Source of the DNA: Eoetvoesiella caeni
Lineage (GTDB): Bacteria > Pseudomonadota > Gammaproteobacteria > Burkholderiales > Burkholderiaceae_B
Assembly: GCF_003315175.1 (NCBI RefSeq)
Contig: NZ_QNRQ01000002.1
Span: forward strand, 62,001-126,000
Length of the DNA stretch: 64,000 bases
Reading direction: 5' to 3'
Under the pieces are notes generated by a model, which was given only the letters and a program-made list of their open reading frames with translations, did no database searches and had not been told where the DNA came from. A program made the translations under genes and the position numbers. Positions 16,559-25,699 of this stretch are shown piece after piece (position 1 is the first letter of the stretch; each line of letters opens with the position of its first letter).

Positions 16559-18156
16559 CACCTTGAACCGCCTGACCAAACCACTTCATGGACCGACCGC
16601 AATGGAAAGCGACACAAAAGCCGAGACCACGACCCAAAGGGTTTCGAACTGCATGCTTGAAATACGCCACCTGACAAAAAACTTTGGCGCGACTCGAGCA
16701 TTGGCCGATGTGTCGCTTTCGTTCCTGGAAGGAGAAATACATTGCCTTCTGGGCGAAAATGGCGCCGGCAAATCCACCATAGGGAAAATCATCGGCGGCC
16801 TGCACAAGGCCGACGCCGGCGAACTGCTGTTCCGCGGCCAGCCCGTAGCGCTTAACAGTATCAGCGAAGCCCGCACCTGCGGGATTGCCGTGGTTTATCA
16901 AGAGCTTTCGCTGGCGCCAGATCTGTCTGTGCGCGCAAATTTGCAGTTAGGCAGCCATCGCTCGCGCAACCCCTTCGCAAGACTTCGGCACAGACAAGAA
17001 GCGGACGAAGCCATTGCCGTGCTGCGCGGGCTGGGCCTTGAGATTGATATTGAACAAGAAGTTGGAAATTTGTCGGTTGCGACACAGCAATTGATCGAAA
17101 TCGCCAAAGCACTGATGCAATCGCCGCAACTGGTGGTCTTCGACGAACCCACAGCCATGCTGGGCGCCGTCGAAAAACAAAAGTTCTTCGAGGTTTTACG
17201 CGTACTACGAAAAAAAAGGAACCGCTTCCATCCTGATTACCCATCATATCGACGACGTCATGGCGGTAGGAGACCGAGTCAGCATCATGCGCAACGGACG
17301 CCTGGTGGATTCGTTCCCTATGGAATCCCATCTTGAAGAAGAGACCATACTAGAGCGGCTAACAGGAAAAAAAGTCCAGGCCGCGCCGCCCAAGCTGCAA
17401 ATACAACACGGCGACGACTTCTTGCGAATCGACAACGCCCACTGGCATAACAAAGCCTCGGCGCCGCTGACAGCGCAACGTGGCGAGATTGTCGGGTTCT
17501 ACGGTGTAGTAGGATGCGGCGCCGAGCGCATCATACAAGGCCTGGCCGGCGTGCAAGACGCCAGACCCTTGTCGTTCTCCATTGACGGCAAACAGTTCAA
17601 ACCGCGCAATACGTCGCAGGCCTTCAAGCAGGGGGTTTCGTACCTTCCGTCCGGCCGGGCGGCCAACGGCATTCTGCCAACGCGCTCCATCCGCGAAAAC
17701 ATCATGCTTACGCAACTGAACCGCCTAAGCAAATTTGGAATCGTCTCTGGAAATTCCGAATGCAAGTCAGCCGATGACCTTCTAAAACGCTTTGCCGTGA
17801 AGTTCGAAAATGCGGACCAGTTAATTACCAGCTTAAGCGGCGGAAACCAGCAGAAAGTACTCTTGGCACGCGCCATGGCGCGCGCAGAAAAACTACTAGT
17901 CCTGGAAGAGCCCACCATCGGCATCGACGTCGACGCCAAGCATGAGATCCACGAACATATCCGGGCACTGGCCAAAACCGGCGTTACGGTAGTCTTGCTG
18001 TCTTGCGACCTGCTGGAAACCCTTGCCTTGTGCAACTCCATATTTACCATGTGCGACGGAGAGGTCATGCAAAACTATACCAACCCAACACTGGAAGACC
18101 AGGCCGCGATAATTTCCGATGTCCTGGGCCAGAACGCAGACGCCAGAGCCGCCTAA
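16545..18156 (+). pseudogene. CUT2-type ABC importer ATPase, split by a +1-base frameshift
   Basis: A tandem-domain ATPase of the RbsA/XylG type. Domain 1 has Walker A GENGAGKST, Q-loop VYQELSLAPDL, a signature region LSVATQQLIEIAKAL and Walker B VVFDEPTA. After RVLRKK the frame breaks: an A8 run at 17210-17217 has one A too many, and the sequence continues in the next frame with ILITHHIDDVMAVGD (H-loop). Domain 2 has LSGGNQQKVLLARAMA and LVLEEPTIGIDV with a degenerate Walker A. The first frame ends at 17336; the second is open to 18156. The start is uncertain (16545, 16602 or 16654). Apart from the one base, the gene looks intact, so a sequencing error or slippage is possible. Confidence 0.82.
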
Positions 18157-18180
18157 AACACAGTCTTAAAGGAGCGCAAT

Positions 18181-19167
18181 ATGTTCAACGTTTTAAGGTG
18201 GGGGCAAAGGCCGGCCCAATCGTCGCCTAAAAAGAAGGCCAGGCAAAAAAGCTCGGACACCATGCTGCCGCTGTTTATTATCGGCCTGGCGGTGATAGCG
18301 GGGGTAATAGAGCCCAAATTCCTATCCGCAGACAACCTGATCAATCTCGCGCGGCAAATGATTCCGCTGCTGATCATTTCACTGGGCCAAGCGTACGCCA
18401 TTATCAGCGGCGGACTTGATTTGTCGCTGGCGGCGGTAATGTCCCTGGCCGGTGTAGTAGGCGTCCTGATCATGCCCCAATACGGGCCGATAATCGGCGT
18501 TGCCATTATGCTGGCTACCGGTATTGTGGTGGGGCTGCTCTCGGGCGGTATCATTGCTTATCTACGCACCAGTCCACTAATCGTAACCCTGGGCATGCTC
18601 TCTGTAGCGCAGGCCCTGGCCCTGATCCTTTCCGGCGGCGTCCCAATTTACGACGCACACCCCGGCTACGTGCAGGCAATCGGCTTCGACAGCTTTTTGA
18701 ACATCCCGCATATGGTGTGGATAGGCGCAGCCATGGCCGTTGCCGCAGCGCTTGTACTTCGGCATACCGTCTTCGGCCGCCACGTCTACGCCATAGGATC
18801 CAACGCCTCGGCGGCGGCGAAGTCGGGCGTCAACGTCAAATTCAATACCATGCTGGTTTATGGAGTCAGCGGATTTTGCGCTGCCATCGGCGCCGTCGTC
18901 CTGACCGCCTGGGTGGGTTCCGCCCAACCCATTGCCTCGCCCAGCCTAACCCTGGAGTCGCTTGCGGCCGTGGTGCTTGGCGGCGTAGCGCTAACAGGGG
19001 GATCCGGCGGAATCCGCCAGGTCTTCTACGGCGTACTGATTTTAAGCATGCTGTCGAACGTAATGAACATGATCGGCGTTTCCGCCTATTACCAGACCTT
19101 GACCATAGGCATAGTCATCATCCTGGCCGTGATTTTGGACCGCTTGCGCGGCCGAGAACGATCCTAG
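18181..19167 (+). CDS. CUT2-type ABC importer permease (RbsC family)
   Basis: A 328-residue inner-membrane permease with about eight to ten transmembrane helices. It carries the family segments GQAYAIISGGLDLSLAAVMSL, TSPLIVTLGMLSVAQALALI, GVAAAKSGV-like SAAAKSGVNVKFN (EAA-type cytoplasmic loop) and SLTLESLAAVVLGGVALTGG. The ATG follows AAAGGAG by seven bases. It completes the importer with the binding protein and the frameshifted ATPase. Confidence 0.92.
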   Translation: MFNVLRWGQRPAQSSPKKKARQKSSDTMLPLFIIGLAVIAGVIEPKFLSADNLINLARQMIPLLIISLGQAYAIISGGLDLSLAAVMSLAGVVGVLIMPQYGPIIGVAIMLATGIVVGLLSGGIIAYLRTSPLIVTLGMLSVAQALALILSGGVPIYDAHPGYVQAIGFDSFLNIPHMVWIGAAMAVAAALVLRHTVFGRHVYAIGSNASAAAKSGVNVKFNTMLVYGVSGFCAAIGAVVLTAWVGSAQPIASPSLTLESLAAVVLGGVALTGGSGGIRQVFYGVLILSMLSNVMNMIGVSAYYQTLTIGIVIILAVILDRLRGRERS

Positions 19168-19177
19168 GGCCGCCCAC

Positions 19178-19200
19178 AAAAAAGCGGCCGATATGGCCGC
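19178..19200 (-). terminator. Rho-independent terminator for the parvulin gene
   Basis: On the minus strand a six-base-pair GC stem (gcggcc / ggccgc, five-base loop) is followed by six T residues. It lies 75 bp downstream of the parvulin gene stop, and also just after the permease stop of the opposite strand, where no T run follows. Confidence 0.6.
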
Positions 19201-19274
19201 ACGGCCGCCCAGGCGGCTAGCCAGCTCCAGGCAGGCAGCGCCGGCAAGCAAAGCCACGCCGGCGCGCACTGAAA

Positions 19275-19556
19275 TCAGTCCTGGCGGCTGGTCACTTCCA
19301 GCAGGTGGTACCCGAACTGGGTCTTCACTGGGCCTTGCACTTCGTTAATAGGTGCGCTGAACACCACTTCGTCGAACTCGCGAACCATTTGGCCCGGACC
19401 GAACGAACCCAAATTGCCGCCGTCGCGGCTGGAGGGGCAACTGGAGTTTTCTTTTGCAACCTGCGCGAAGTCAGCGCCCTGTTCAATAGCGGTTTTAAGT
19501 TCGTTGCACTTTTCTTCGGTAGAAACCAGAATATGACGTGCGGTAGCTTGAGCCAT
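19275..19556 (-). CDS. ppiC: Parvulin-type peptidyl-prolyl cis-trans isomerase
   Basis: A 93-residue single-domain parvulin, like E. coli PpiC, catalysing prolyl cis-trans isomerisation in the cytoplasm. The whole protein is the rotamase domain: ARHILV at the start, DGGNLGSFGPGQMVREFDEVVFSAPI in the middle and VKTQFGYHLLEV at the end. The GGNLGSFGPGQM loop and FGYHLLEV strand are diagnostic. There is no signal peptide. GGAG lies just upstream of the ATG (AAGGAGTAATACTC). It is transcribed alone and followed by a terminator. Confidence 0.95.
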   Translation of the reverse strand: MAQATARHILVSTEEKCNELKTAIEQGADFAQVAKENSSCPSSRDGGNLGSFGPGQMVREFDEVVFSAPINEVQGPVKTQFGYHLLEVTSRQD

Positions 19557-19722
19557 GAGTATTACTCCTTAAAATGAAGGGGAAATAGTACCGCAATTGA
19601 GTGCGGCAACCAACGTAGCCGGTTCATTGGCTAATTTAGCCCGTAGCTCCCGACTCTTCACACGTGTAGCAATCAGGTGATACAGTAAGCGCCATGACTG
19701 ATGCCATTGACGCCCATTTTCA

Positions 19723-19968
19723 ATGAAAAAATACGTTCCCTATGTACTGGCTGCCATTTGTTTGGGTGCTGTCTACCTATATTTCGCACTGGCCAAAGAC
19801 GTCAAGCACCTGGCGGACAGCCGAGCCGTTGTAACGAACCATTGGACTGGAGAGGTCAAGCAGTGCATCGTTACGCCAGACCAGAAATGGGCTTGTAAAC
19901 CTGCCGAACCCATATCGGTACCGTGGTATATGGCTATCGTGCAACACACGTTTGAATCGCTTAACTAA
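19723..19968 (+). CDS. Small hypothetical membrane-anchored protein
   Basis: An 81-residue protein with one N-terminal hydrophobic helix (YVPYVLAAICLGAVYLYFAL, residues 4-23) and a soluble tail of about 58 residues with two cysteines (CIVTP, WACKP). I do not recognise the family. No strong ribosome-binding site precedes the ATG. It lies at the left border of the polysaccharide locus, where base composition begins to drop. It could be a real gene of the border region or a chance frame; the MKKY start and lipid-facing helix favour real. Confidence 0.5.
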   Translation: MKKYVPYVLAAICLGAVYLYFALAKDVKHLADSRAVVTNHWTGEVKQCIVTPDQKWACKPAEPISVPWYMAIVQHTFESLN

Positions 19969-20116
19969 TGGCTACGCAGCGCAACACCATAGCAACCGCC
20001 TTTCTCTCATACACAGCTTTCGCCCCGGCGATTGCGACGACGTAAGCACAAGCCCCACGGGGCGGTTACATTTGGTAAACTGCAGCGCATCGATTATTAC
20101 TCGCGAAGCCTATACC

Positions 20117-21055
20117 GTGCCTCCCAAAATTTATGTAATTAACCTTGTTGCCGCGCAAGACCGGCAAGCCTTTATGCGGCAACAGCTTCAGCCGCTAGAT
20201 GTGCCCTTTGAATTTTTCGACGCAATACACGGCACACAAAATCCCGACCATTACTTATTCAAGAAATACAACAACACAAAGCGCACACGGCTGCGGGGTG
20301 CAAACTCGTCTTTAAAATTGTCGCAGCTAGGTTGCTTTGCAAGTCATTATTTGCTATGGGAAAAATGCGTACAAGGCAGTGAGCCAATTATCGTATTGGA
20401 AGACGACGCGATCCTGCTGCCTACCTTTATACAGTTCATTGAAGACGCCGATAAGTTTGCCAACCACTACGACTTGGTATGGATGCAGCCCAGCCGAAAA
20501 GTAGCCAACCAAACCGGCCACCCCCTCGAAAGAATTGGCGCCTTTACTGTCAAGAAATTTGCCAAGGGCTTTGCCGGCGCTACCGGATACCTTGTTACGC
20601 CCAACGCTGCGCAAGCCCTACTGGACTACAGCGTCGAATGGCTTTATCCCGTGGACAACACTATGGACCGCTTCTATGATCATAAGATCGAAGCTATTGG
20701 TTTAGACCCTGCTTGCCTTACGCAGGATGACAACTTCCAGTCATTTATCAACGAGCCCGATTTCGTGCATAAACGCACGCTGCAGGATACGATAAGACAT
20801 GAGTACGCCAACTTGAAAGATAATTTGAGAAGAGTCAGCCACAACGTGGCTTTTTTAATCGGCCGAAAGATCACTGGCATTTTGGCGAGGCTGTGGTGTC
20901 CGCAGCTATGCGCTTCGTCTGGACGTCATCACACCACAATGCCCACATCAGACGCTGAGCATAAAGACACCGCCCAAGCATTGCATTTGCTGTCTGAACC
21001 GGCAGATTCCGCTGGACCACTACCGTTGCGAAACACGGACAAAGTGATACAGTAA
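20117..21055 (+). CDS. Glycosyltransferase family 25 (LPS-type galactosyl/glucosyltransferase)
   Basis: A glycosyltransferase of family GT25, which adds sugars to lipooligosaccharide cores. Landmarks are KIYVINLVAAQDRQAFM at the N-terminus, LSQLGCFASHYLLW, the metal-binding IIVLEDDAIL and GATGYLVTPNAAQAL. The homology begins at GTG 20117 (VPPKIYVINL), which I take as the start; the frame is open upstream to 19952 without homology. The C-terminal 60 residues are low-similarity and end near the next promoter. It is probably a core-oligosaccharide or O-antigen enzyme. Confidence 0.85.
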   Translation: MPPKIYVINLVAAQDRQAFMRQQLQPLDVPFEFFDAIHGTQNPDHYLFKKYNNTKRTRLRGANSSLKLSQLGCFASHYLLWEKCVQGSEPIIVLEDDAILLPTFIQFIEDADKFANHYDLVWMQPSRKVANQTGHPLERIGAFTVKKFAKGFAGATGYLVTPNAAQALLDYSVEWLYPVDNTMDRFYDHKIEAIGLDPACLTQDDNFQSFINEPDFVHKRTLQDTIRHEYANLKDNLRRVSHNVAFLIGRKITGILARLWCPQLCASSGRHHTTMPTSDAEHKDTAQALHLLSEPADSAGPLPLRNTDKVIQ

Positions 21056-21178
21056 GTCAGTATGAAACCGGTAAGACACTGACCCTATGCTGATCACCAT
21101 TTGCGTTACGCGTAGACAAAAAGTCAGAACAACTCGTCTGTATAATCCAACATTCCCAACATAAAATCCAAAACCAGA

Positions 21179-22315
21179 ATGGCTTCCGGAGTCTCCTGCA
21201 TGGCACCTGATACACATCACAATCAACCGTCCGACGAAATTGACCTACGCGAGTTGTGCACAACACTGTGGAGGTCAAAAGTATTGATTCTGAGTATTAC
21301 TCTCGCGGCAACCTGCATAGCTGCGGCTTACGCCTTTCTGTCCATTCCCAGCTATGAGACATCGGTTCGCCTATTGCCTCCAAAAGTTAGTGATTTGGCG
21401 AGCTATAACACAGCTTCGCAGTTAACAGGAGAAGCTATTAGTGGCACCGTTGATCAAGGATATGCAAGGCCAGCGCCTCCAGGAATACAGAGTCTCACAA
21501 CAAAAGTTGCTTATGATGCGTTCTTGCAAAACTTAGACTCTGACAGCATTAAGCTAGAGTTTTTCGAAAAATATTATTTGCCTGCTTATGGCCAAGATCA
21601 CGATGACGTCGAAAAACAAGCCCTCTGGAAACGGTTGAATGGAATATTGACAATTCAACTGCCTAAAAGTCCTAATAGCGCAGCAACAACACTAAGTTTT
21701 GAAGGAGAAGATCCTAAAAAGATCGCCGATTGGGCCAATCATTACGTAACATTAGCTGCTAACACCACACAAAAAGATTTTCTTCAGAATCTCAGTAGTG
21801 AAGTAGCTGCACGCAATAAAGGCATCACGGAGCAAATTGCGACGCTACGTAAAATTGCAGAAACCCAGCGTCAATCACGCATCATACATGTTGAAGCTGC
21901 GTTATCGATAGCTCAATCGATAGGTTTGGATGTCCCGCCCTCGGGAAGCACCTTAATTGCTATCAACAATACTACTACAAACGAGGTGAATGCTTTCCCC
22001 GCTGGCGACATGATGTACCTTCGAGGTACAAAAGCCTTGAGTTCGGAACTCGCGCTATTAAAATCCCGAAAAAACGAGGACGCGTACATACCAGAACTTG
22101 ATAATCTACTTAAAAAGCGGAACCTATTGTCAAGTATTGATTTAAGCCCCGCTCATTTATCCGTAGTTACTATTGACCGTGCAGCCATTGCTCCTCAGAA
22201 GCCCCTTAACCCAAAGAAATCCCTAATATTGACTCTAGGTTTAATACTGGGAGGAGTAATCGGCATTATGTCTGCACTTATCCGAAATACGTTTAAGCGC
22301 CAACCTAATGGTTAA
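21179..22315 (+). CDS. wzz: Chain-length determinant protein (Wzz/polysaccharide co-polymerase)
   Basis: A 378-residue inner-membrane protein that sets O-antigen chain length in Wzy-dependent assembly. Domain order is a short cytoplasmic N-terminus with EIDLRELCTTLWRSK, a first transmembrane helix at about residues 35-57, a large periplasmic helical domain, then PLNPKKSLILTLGLILGG with the second helix at about 342-362. The proline-rich PQKPLNPKK before the last helix is typical. ATG 21179 or 21200 could be used. It supports the Wzx/Wzy assignment of the locus. Confidence 0.88.
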   Translation: MASGVSCMAPDTHHNQPSDEIDLRELCTTLWRSKVLILSITLAATCIAAAYAFLSIPSYETSVRLLPPKVSDLASYNTASQLTGEAISGTVDQGYARPAPPGIQSLTTKVAYDAFLQNLDSDSIKLEFFEKYYLPAYGQDHDDVEKQALWKRLNGILTIQLPKSPNSAATTLSFEGEDPKKIADWANHYVTLAANTTQKDFLQNLSSEVAARNKGITEQIATLRKIAETQRQSRIIHVEAALSIAQSIGLDVPPSGSTLIAINNTTTNEVNAFPAGDMMYLRGTKALSSELALLKSRKNEDAYIPELDNLLKKRNLLSSIDLSPAHLSVVTIDRAAIAPQKPLNPKKSLILTLGLILGGVIGIMSALIRNTFKRQPNG

Positions 22316-22458
22316 TATTCCGAAACAACAAGCCAAACGACGGAATCAGCACAAACTAGGCTTCCTAGTATTAAATCTCGGACGAAGCTGAAGTGCCATT
22401 CTTAGACAAGCCATATGACTCTAGTGGAACAAGTCCAGATGAAGTCAATTAAAACCTC

Positions 22459-24300
22459 TCATATTTTCATTGGCTTATATTCGGGAATCCAGTGCTTAAG
22501 TTGATCACGCACAACATCATCGGACACCGAATCTTTGCTGGTCAGCCACTCTTGTAATTCACTGTAGAAGCCCTCCGATACCGAACGCGAACGGACTATT
22601 CGCAACTTAGGATGAGGAGTTTCTAAGGTCTCCTCAGAGTCGGCCAATAATTCTTCATACAATTTTTCACCCGGCCGCAAGCCCGTAAACTCGATACGTA
22701 TATCGTCTTCCGTAAATCCCGAAAGGCGAATCATGTTACGAGCCATATCGACAATTTTAACGGGCTCGCCCATATCCAGTACAAACACTTCGCCGCCATT
22801 ACCCATTGCGGCTGCTTGCAGTACCAATTGAGCCGCTTCAGGAATGGACATAAAATAACGCGTAATTTCAGGGTCGGTGACCGTAACGGGCCCACCGTGC
22901 GCAATCTGAGCCTGGAACTTTGGAATGACACTTCCGGTGCTACCCAGGACGTTGCCAAAGCGTACCATTTGAAACCGAGTTCCGTCATCAGAACTATGAC
23001 AGTGCAATACCTCACAGACCATTTCAGCCAGTCGCTTCGTAGCGCCCATTACATTCGTTGGATTCACTGCTTTGTCGGTAGAAATCAATACAAAACGCTC
23101 CGTTCCGAAGCGTTGCGCACATCTCGCCACATTGAGAGTTCCAAGCACATTATTGCGCACAGCCTGCCAAGCGTTTCCTACCTCCATTAGAGGCACGTGT
23201 TTATAAGCTGCCGCATGAAACACGACATGGGGCCGCAAACTGGTAAATACTTCAATTAAACGCTGCTTATCTTTTACGTCACCAGCCAGCGAAAGAACTT
23301 TTATTTCGGGGCGATGCTCCATAAACCACTGTTCAATCATGTAGAGCGCAAACTCACTAGATTCAAACAGCACAATGCAAGCAGGCGAAAAGCGCGATAA
23401 CTGCCGACACAACTCGCTACCGATCGATCCCCCCGCCCCGGTTACCAAAATACGTTTGCCAGTTAACATGGCCTGCACATTGAGGTTATCAATATGCACT
23501 GATTCGCGCCCCAGCAAATCCTCAATTTTTACTGGTCGCATCATGTTAATAGCTACCCGCCCGCTCATTAGCTCGCCGAGCCCTGGCACTGTAAATAAAT
23601 GCGCACCTGCTTCGCTAGCAATTTTCGTGATCCGCTGTAAAACCTCCGCCCTGGCCGATGGCATAGCGAGAATTACATGGCGGGCGTTGTAGTGCCGCAT
23701 AATCTCAACCAATTTGTCGGCCCCGCCTTCGACTCGACGGCCAGAAATTTCCAAACCCCATTTAGACCTATCATCATCTGCTAAAGCCACGACTTGCCAC
23801 TCCGCGCTACGACCCAATTCGCGCACTAGCATGGCCCCTGCTGTGCCAGCGCCCACCACCACAACTGGCTTGCCTTTACCGCGTACATCGCCATACATGC
23901 GATATTCTTTCCACATGCGCCAGGCGGCACGTCCGCCCCCCATAATGAGTAACAGCAACAGGGGATACAACAAGACGATAGATCGCGGAACTACCACATA
24001 GTCACGTACCAGTACCGTTAACAACAGCAATACAGCTCCCGAAAAAAAAACGGCCTTTAACACCCGCTTTAAATCGGGTAGGCTGGCAAAAATCCACATG
24101 CCTCGATATAGCCCGGCCCATCGACAAGCAATCAATTGTGCAATCACCAGCGGTAAAACGCCGACCCAAATAGCACGATCAACAGGGATCGGCCAATCGA
24201 AGTTAAAACGAATTAAGAAGGCTCCCGCCCATGCCACAAGAACGGCCACAACGTCGAACAAGAACACAAGCGTAGAACGAAACCCAGTACTTAAGCCCAT
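22459..24300 (-). CDS. Membrane-bound nucleoside-diphosphate-sugar 4,6-dehydratase (CapD/WbpM/PglF type)
   Basis: A large UDP-GlcNAc 4,6-dehydratase-type SDR. The N-terminal 125 residues contain four transmembrane helices. A first Rossmann segment (VVVGAGTAGAMLVREL) is a CoA-binding-like domain, and the catalytic SDR domain starts at LVTGAGGSIGSELCRQ. STDKAVNPTNVMGATKR carries the Ser-Met-Lys type triad of this group rather than Tyr. I use the ATG at 24300; GTG at 24306 is the alternative. It likely makes the UDP-4-keto-6-deoxy sugar used by the nearby DegT aminotransferase and initiating sugar transferase. Confidence 0.9.
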   Translation of the reverse strand: MGLSTGFRSTLVFLFDVVAVLVAWAGAFLIRFNFDWPIPVDRAIWVGVLPLVIAQLIACRWAGLYRGMWIFASLPDLKRVLKAVFFSGAVLLLLTVLVRDYVVVPRSIVLLYPLLLLLIMGGGRAAWRMWKEYRMYGDVRGKGKPVVVVGAGTAGAMLVRELGRSAEWQVVALADDDRSKWGLEISGRRVEGGADKLVEIMRHYNARHVILAMPSARAEVLQRITKIASEAGAHLFTVPGLGELMSGRVAINMMRPVKIEDLLGRESVHIDNLNVQAMLTGKRILVTGAGGSIGSELCRQLSRFSPACIVLFESSEFALYMIEQWFMEHRPEIKVLSLAGDVKDKQRLIEVFTSLRPHVVFHAAAYKHVPLMEVGNAWQAVRNNVLGTLNVARCAQRFGTERFVLISTDKAVNPTNVMGATKRLAEMVCEVLHCHSSDDGTRFQMVRFGNVLGSTGSVIPKFQAQIAHGGPVTVTDPEITRYFMSIPEAAQLVLQAAAMGNGGEVFVLDMGEPVKIVDMARNMIRLSGFTEDDIRIEFTGLRPGEKLYEELLADSEETLETPHPKLRIVRSRSVSEGFYSELQEWLTSKDSVSDDVVRDQLKHWIPEYKPMKI

Positions 24301-24709
24301 AACCACAAGCTGCCTTCCATTAAATTTATTGTTTAAAAAATGTAGCTTATACCCAAATGTGTCCTGACGATGCCCTATACGACATGTCTAAGTACTACGG
24401 AAGCCGCATGCATGCGCTAATACCATTAGCTCAGTAAAACGTTATACCTTCATTGAGACGCTACTGATTACACTATTTTCACATAAAACGCAGTAATGCT
24501 TAACCAGCAAGAAAGCGTTTCCTGCATAAATTAACCATATTGCTATATTTAGCCGTATATTTGAGAGCTGTCCCACATTATTCCTACAGAGCGCTGAAGA
24601 AATTGTTTTTCGACCTCTGTGTGATTTACGGCACCGAGGACCGAATGCAACTCAATATTCAAACTGTGTCCTTATTATAAAAAATCAACTTATAAAGTAG
24701 GAAGCAAAC
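24301..24709. promoter_or_regulatory. AT-rich divergent intergenic region
   Basis: A 409-bp gap between the CapD-type gene and the methyltransferase gene, which diverge. It contains no convincing gene. A perfect 12-bp palindrome (cgcatgcatgcg) lies at 24405-24416. Both promoters should be here, but I cannot place -35/-10 pairs with confidence. Confidence 0.45.
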
Positions 24710-25573
24710 ATGGACTGGAAACTAAAAGCAAAAGTATTTCGGGGCTTAGCCGCCATCCCCTTTGGAGACCGAATTCATTATCGTTTACAGCGACACCTGA
24801 CCAAAGAGCTTCCGAGAAAGCCACAAGCCTTAGACGAAATATTAACAGCCGCCCAAAAGCTGATAGATTTGTTGAGGCAACACTCCAAGGTTAAATTACA
24901 CCAAGCTCATTTTTTAGAAGTCGGCGCCGGCTGGGATTTAGCGATGGCGATTGCCTTACGTCTCTTGGGAGTTGAGCGTATAACGTGTATTGATATATCA
25001 AAGCTAGCAAAGCCATCTATGATTCAACATGCGGCCAAACACATTGCAAACCGCCTTGGGAAGTCAGTGCCGGCCTTGACATCTTGGGAATCCATTAAAG
25101 AGTTCGGCATTACGTACAGAGCGCCGATGCTGCTACAGAATGCAGCCATTCCTTCTTCTTCAATTGATGTGTTTTTCTCAGTAGACACCTTGGAGCATAT
25201 TCCACGAGCAGCTTTATTAGATGTCTTACTTGAAGGACGCCGTATTATTAAACCCGAAGGCACATCAATTCATCTGATCGACTATAGTGATCACTACGCA
25301 AGGGGTAGCACAATTTCCCGCTTCAATTTCTTAACATATACCGAAAAAGCGTGGATACCATTTAACAGTAAATTTCATTATGTTAATCGGATGAGACATA
25401 GTGAGTACCTCGAAAAATTCGATGAGTCCGGCTTCATCGTCATACACACCGAGCCCGATATAGAGCAACCGCAACCCAAAATACTCGACAGCCTCGCACC
25501 GCAATTCGAAAAGTTCAACGTGAACGATCTATTTACAATACGTGCAAAAATTATCGCGTCTCCAAGACTTTGA
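24710..25573 (+). CDS. Class I SAM-dependent methyltransferase
   Basis: A 287-residue Rossmann-fold methyltransferase. SAM-binding motif I is LEVGAGWDLAMAIALRLLG (about residues 69-87), motif II is CIDISKL, and the later motif DVFFSVDTLEHIPRAALLD is typical of sugar or small-molecule methylases. GGAAG lies six bases before the ATG. It begins a rightward run with an aminotransferase and a sugar transferase. The acceptor is unknown, probably a sugar nucleotide or glycan end. Confidence 0.82.
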   Translation: MDWKLKAKVFRGLAAIPFGDRIHYRLQRHLTKELPRKPQALDEILTAAQKLIDLLRQHSKVKLHQAHFLEVGAGWDLAMAIALRLLGVERITCIDISKLAKPSMIQHAAKHIANRLGKSVPALTSWESIKEFGITYRAPMLLQNAAIPSSSIDVFFSVDTLEHIPRAALLDVLLEGRRIIKPEGTSIHLIDYSDHYARGSTISRFNFLTYTEKAWIPFNSKFHYVNRMRHSEYLEKFDESGFIVIHTEPDIEQPQPKILDSLAPQFEKFNVNDLFTIRAKIIASPRL

Positions 25574-25699
25574 ATCGATAGGCTCTCTCAATAAGGTGCT
25601 GCCGCATATAATACGCTTTTGACCTGCTCACAAGCTAACCCTCTTTGTTATTGCCATTAGAATAGTACTTCATAGATATACTCCGTCCAGAGAATCACA

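Noticed and set aside
17210-17217. A programmed ribosomal frameshift in the importer ATPase
   Set aside because: No downstream structure or conserved stimulatory element is evident and ATPases of this family are normally in one frame; error, mutation or slippage is simpler.
19678-21057. A 13-bp repeat gtgatacagtaag at 19678 and near 21045
   Set aside because: Short and once-repeated, with no shared context beyond it; consistent with chance.
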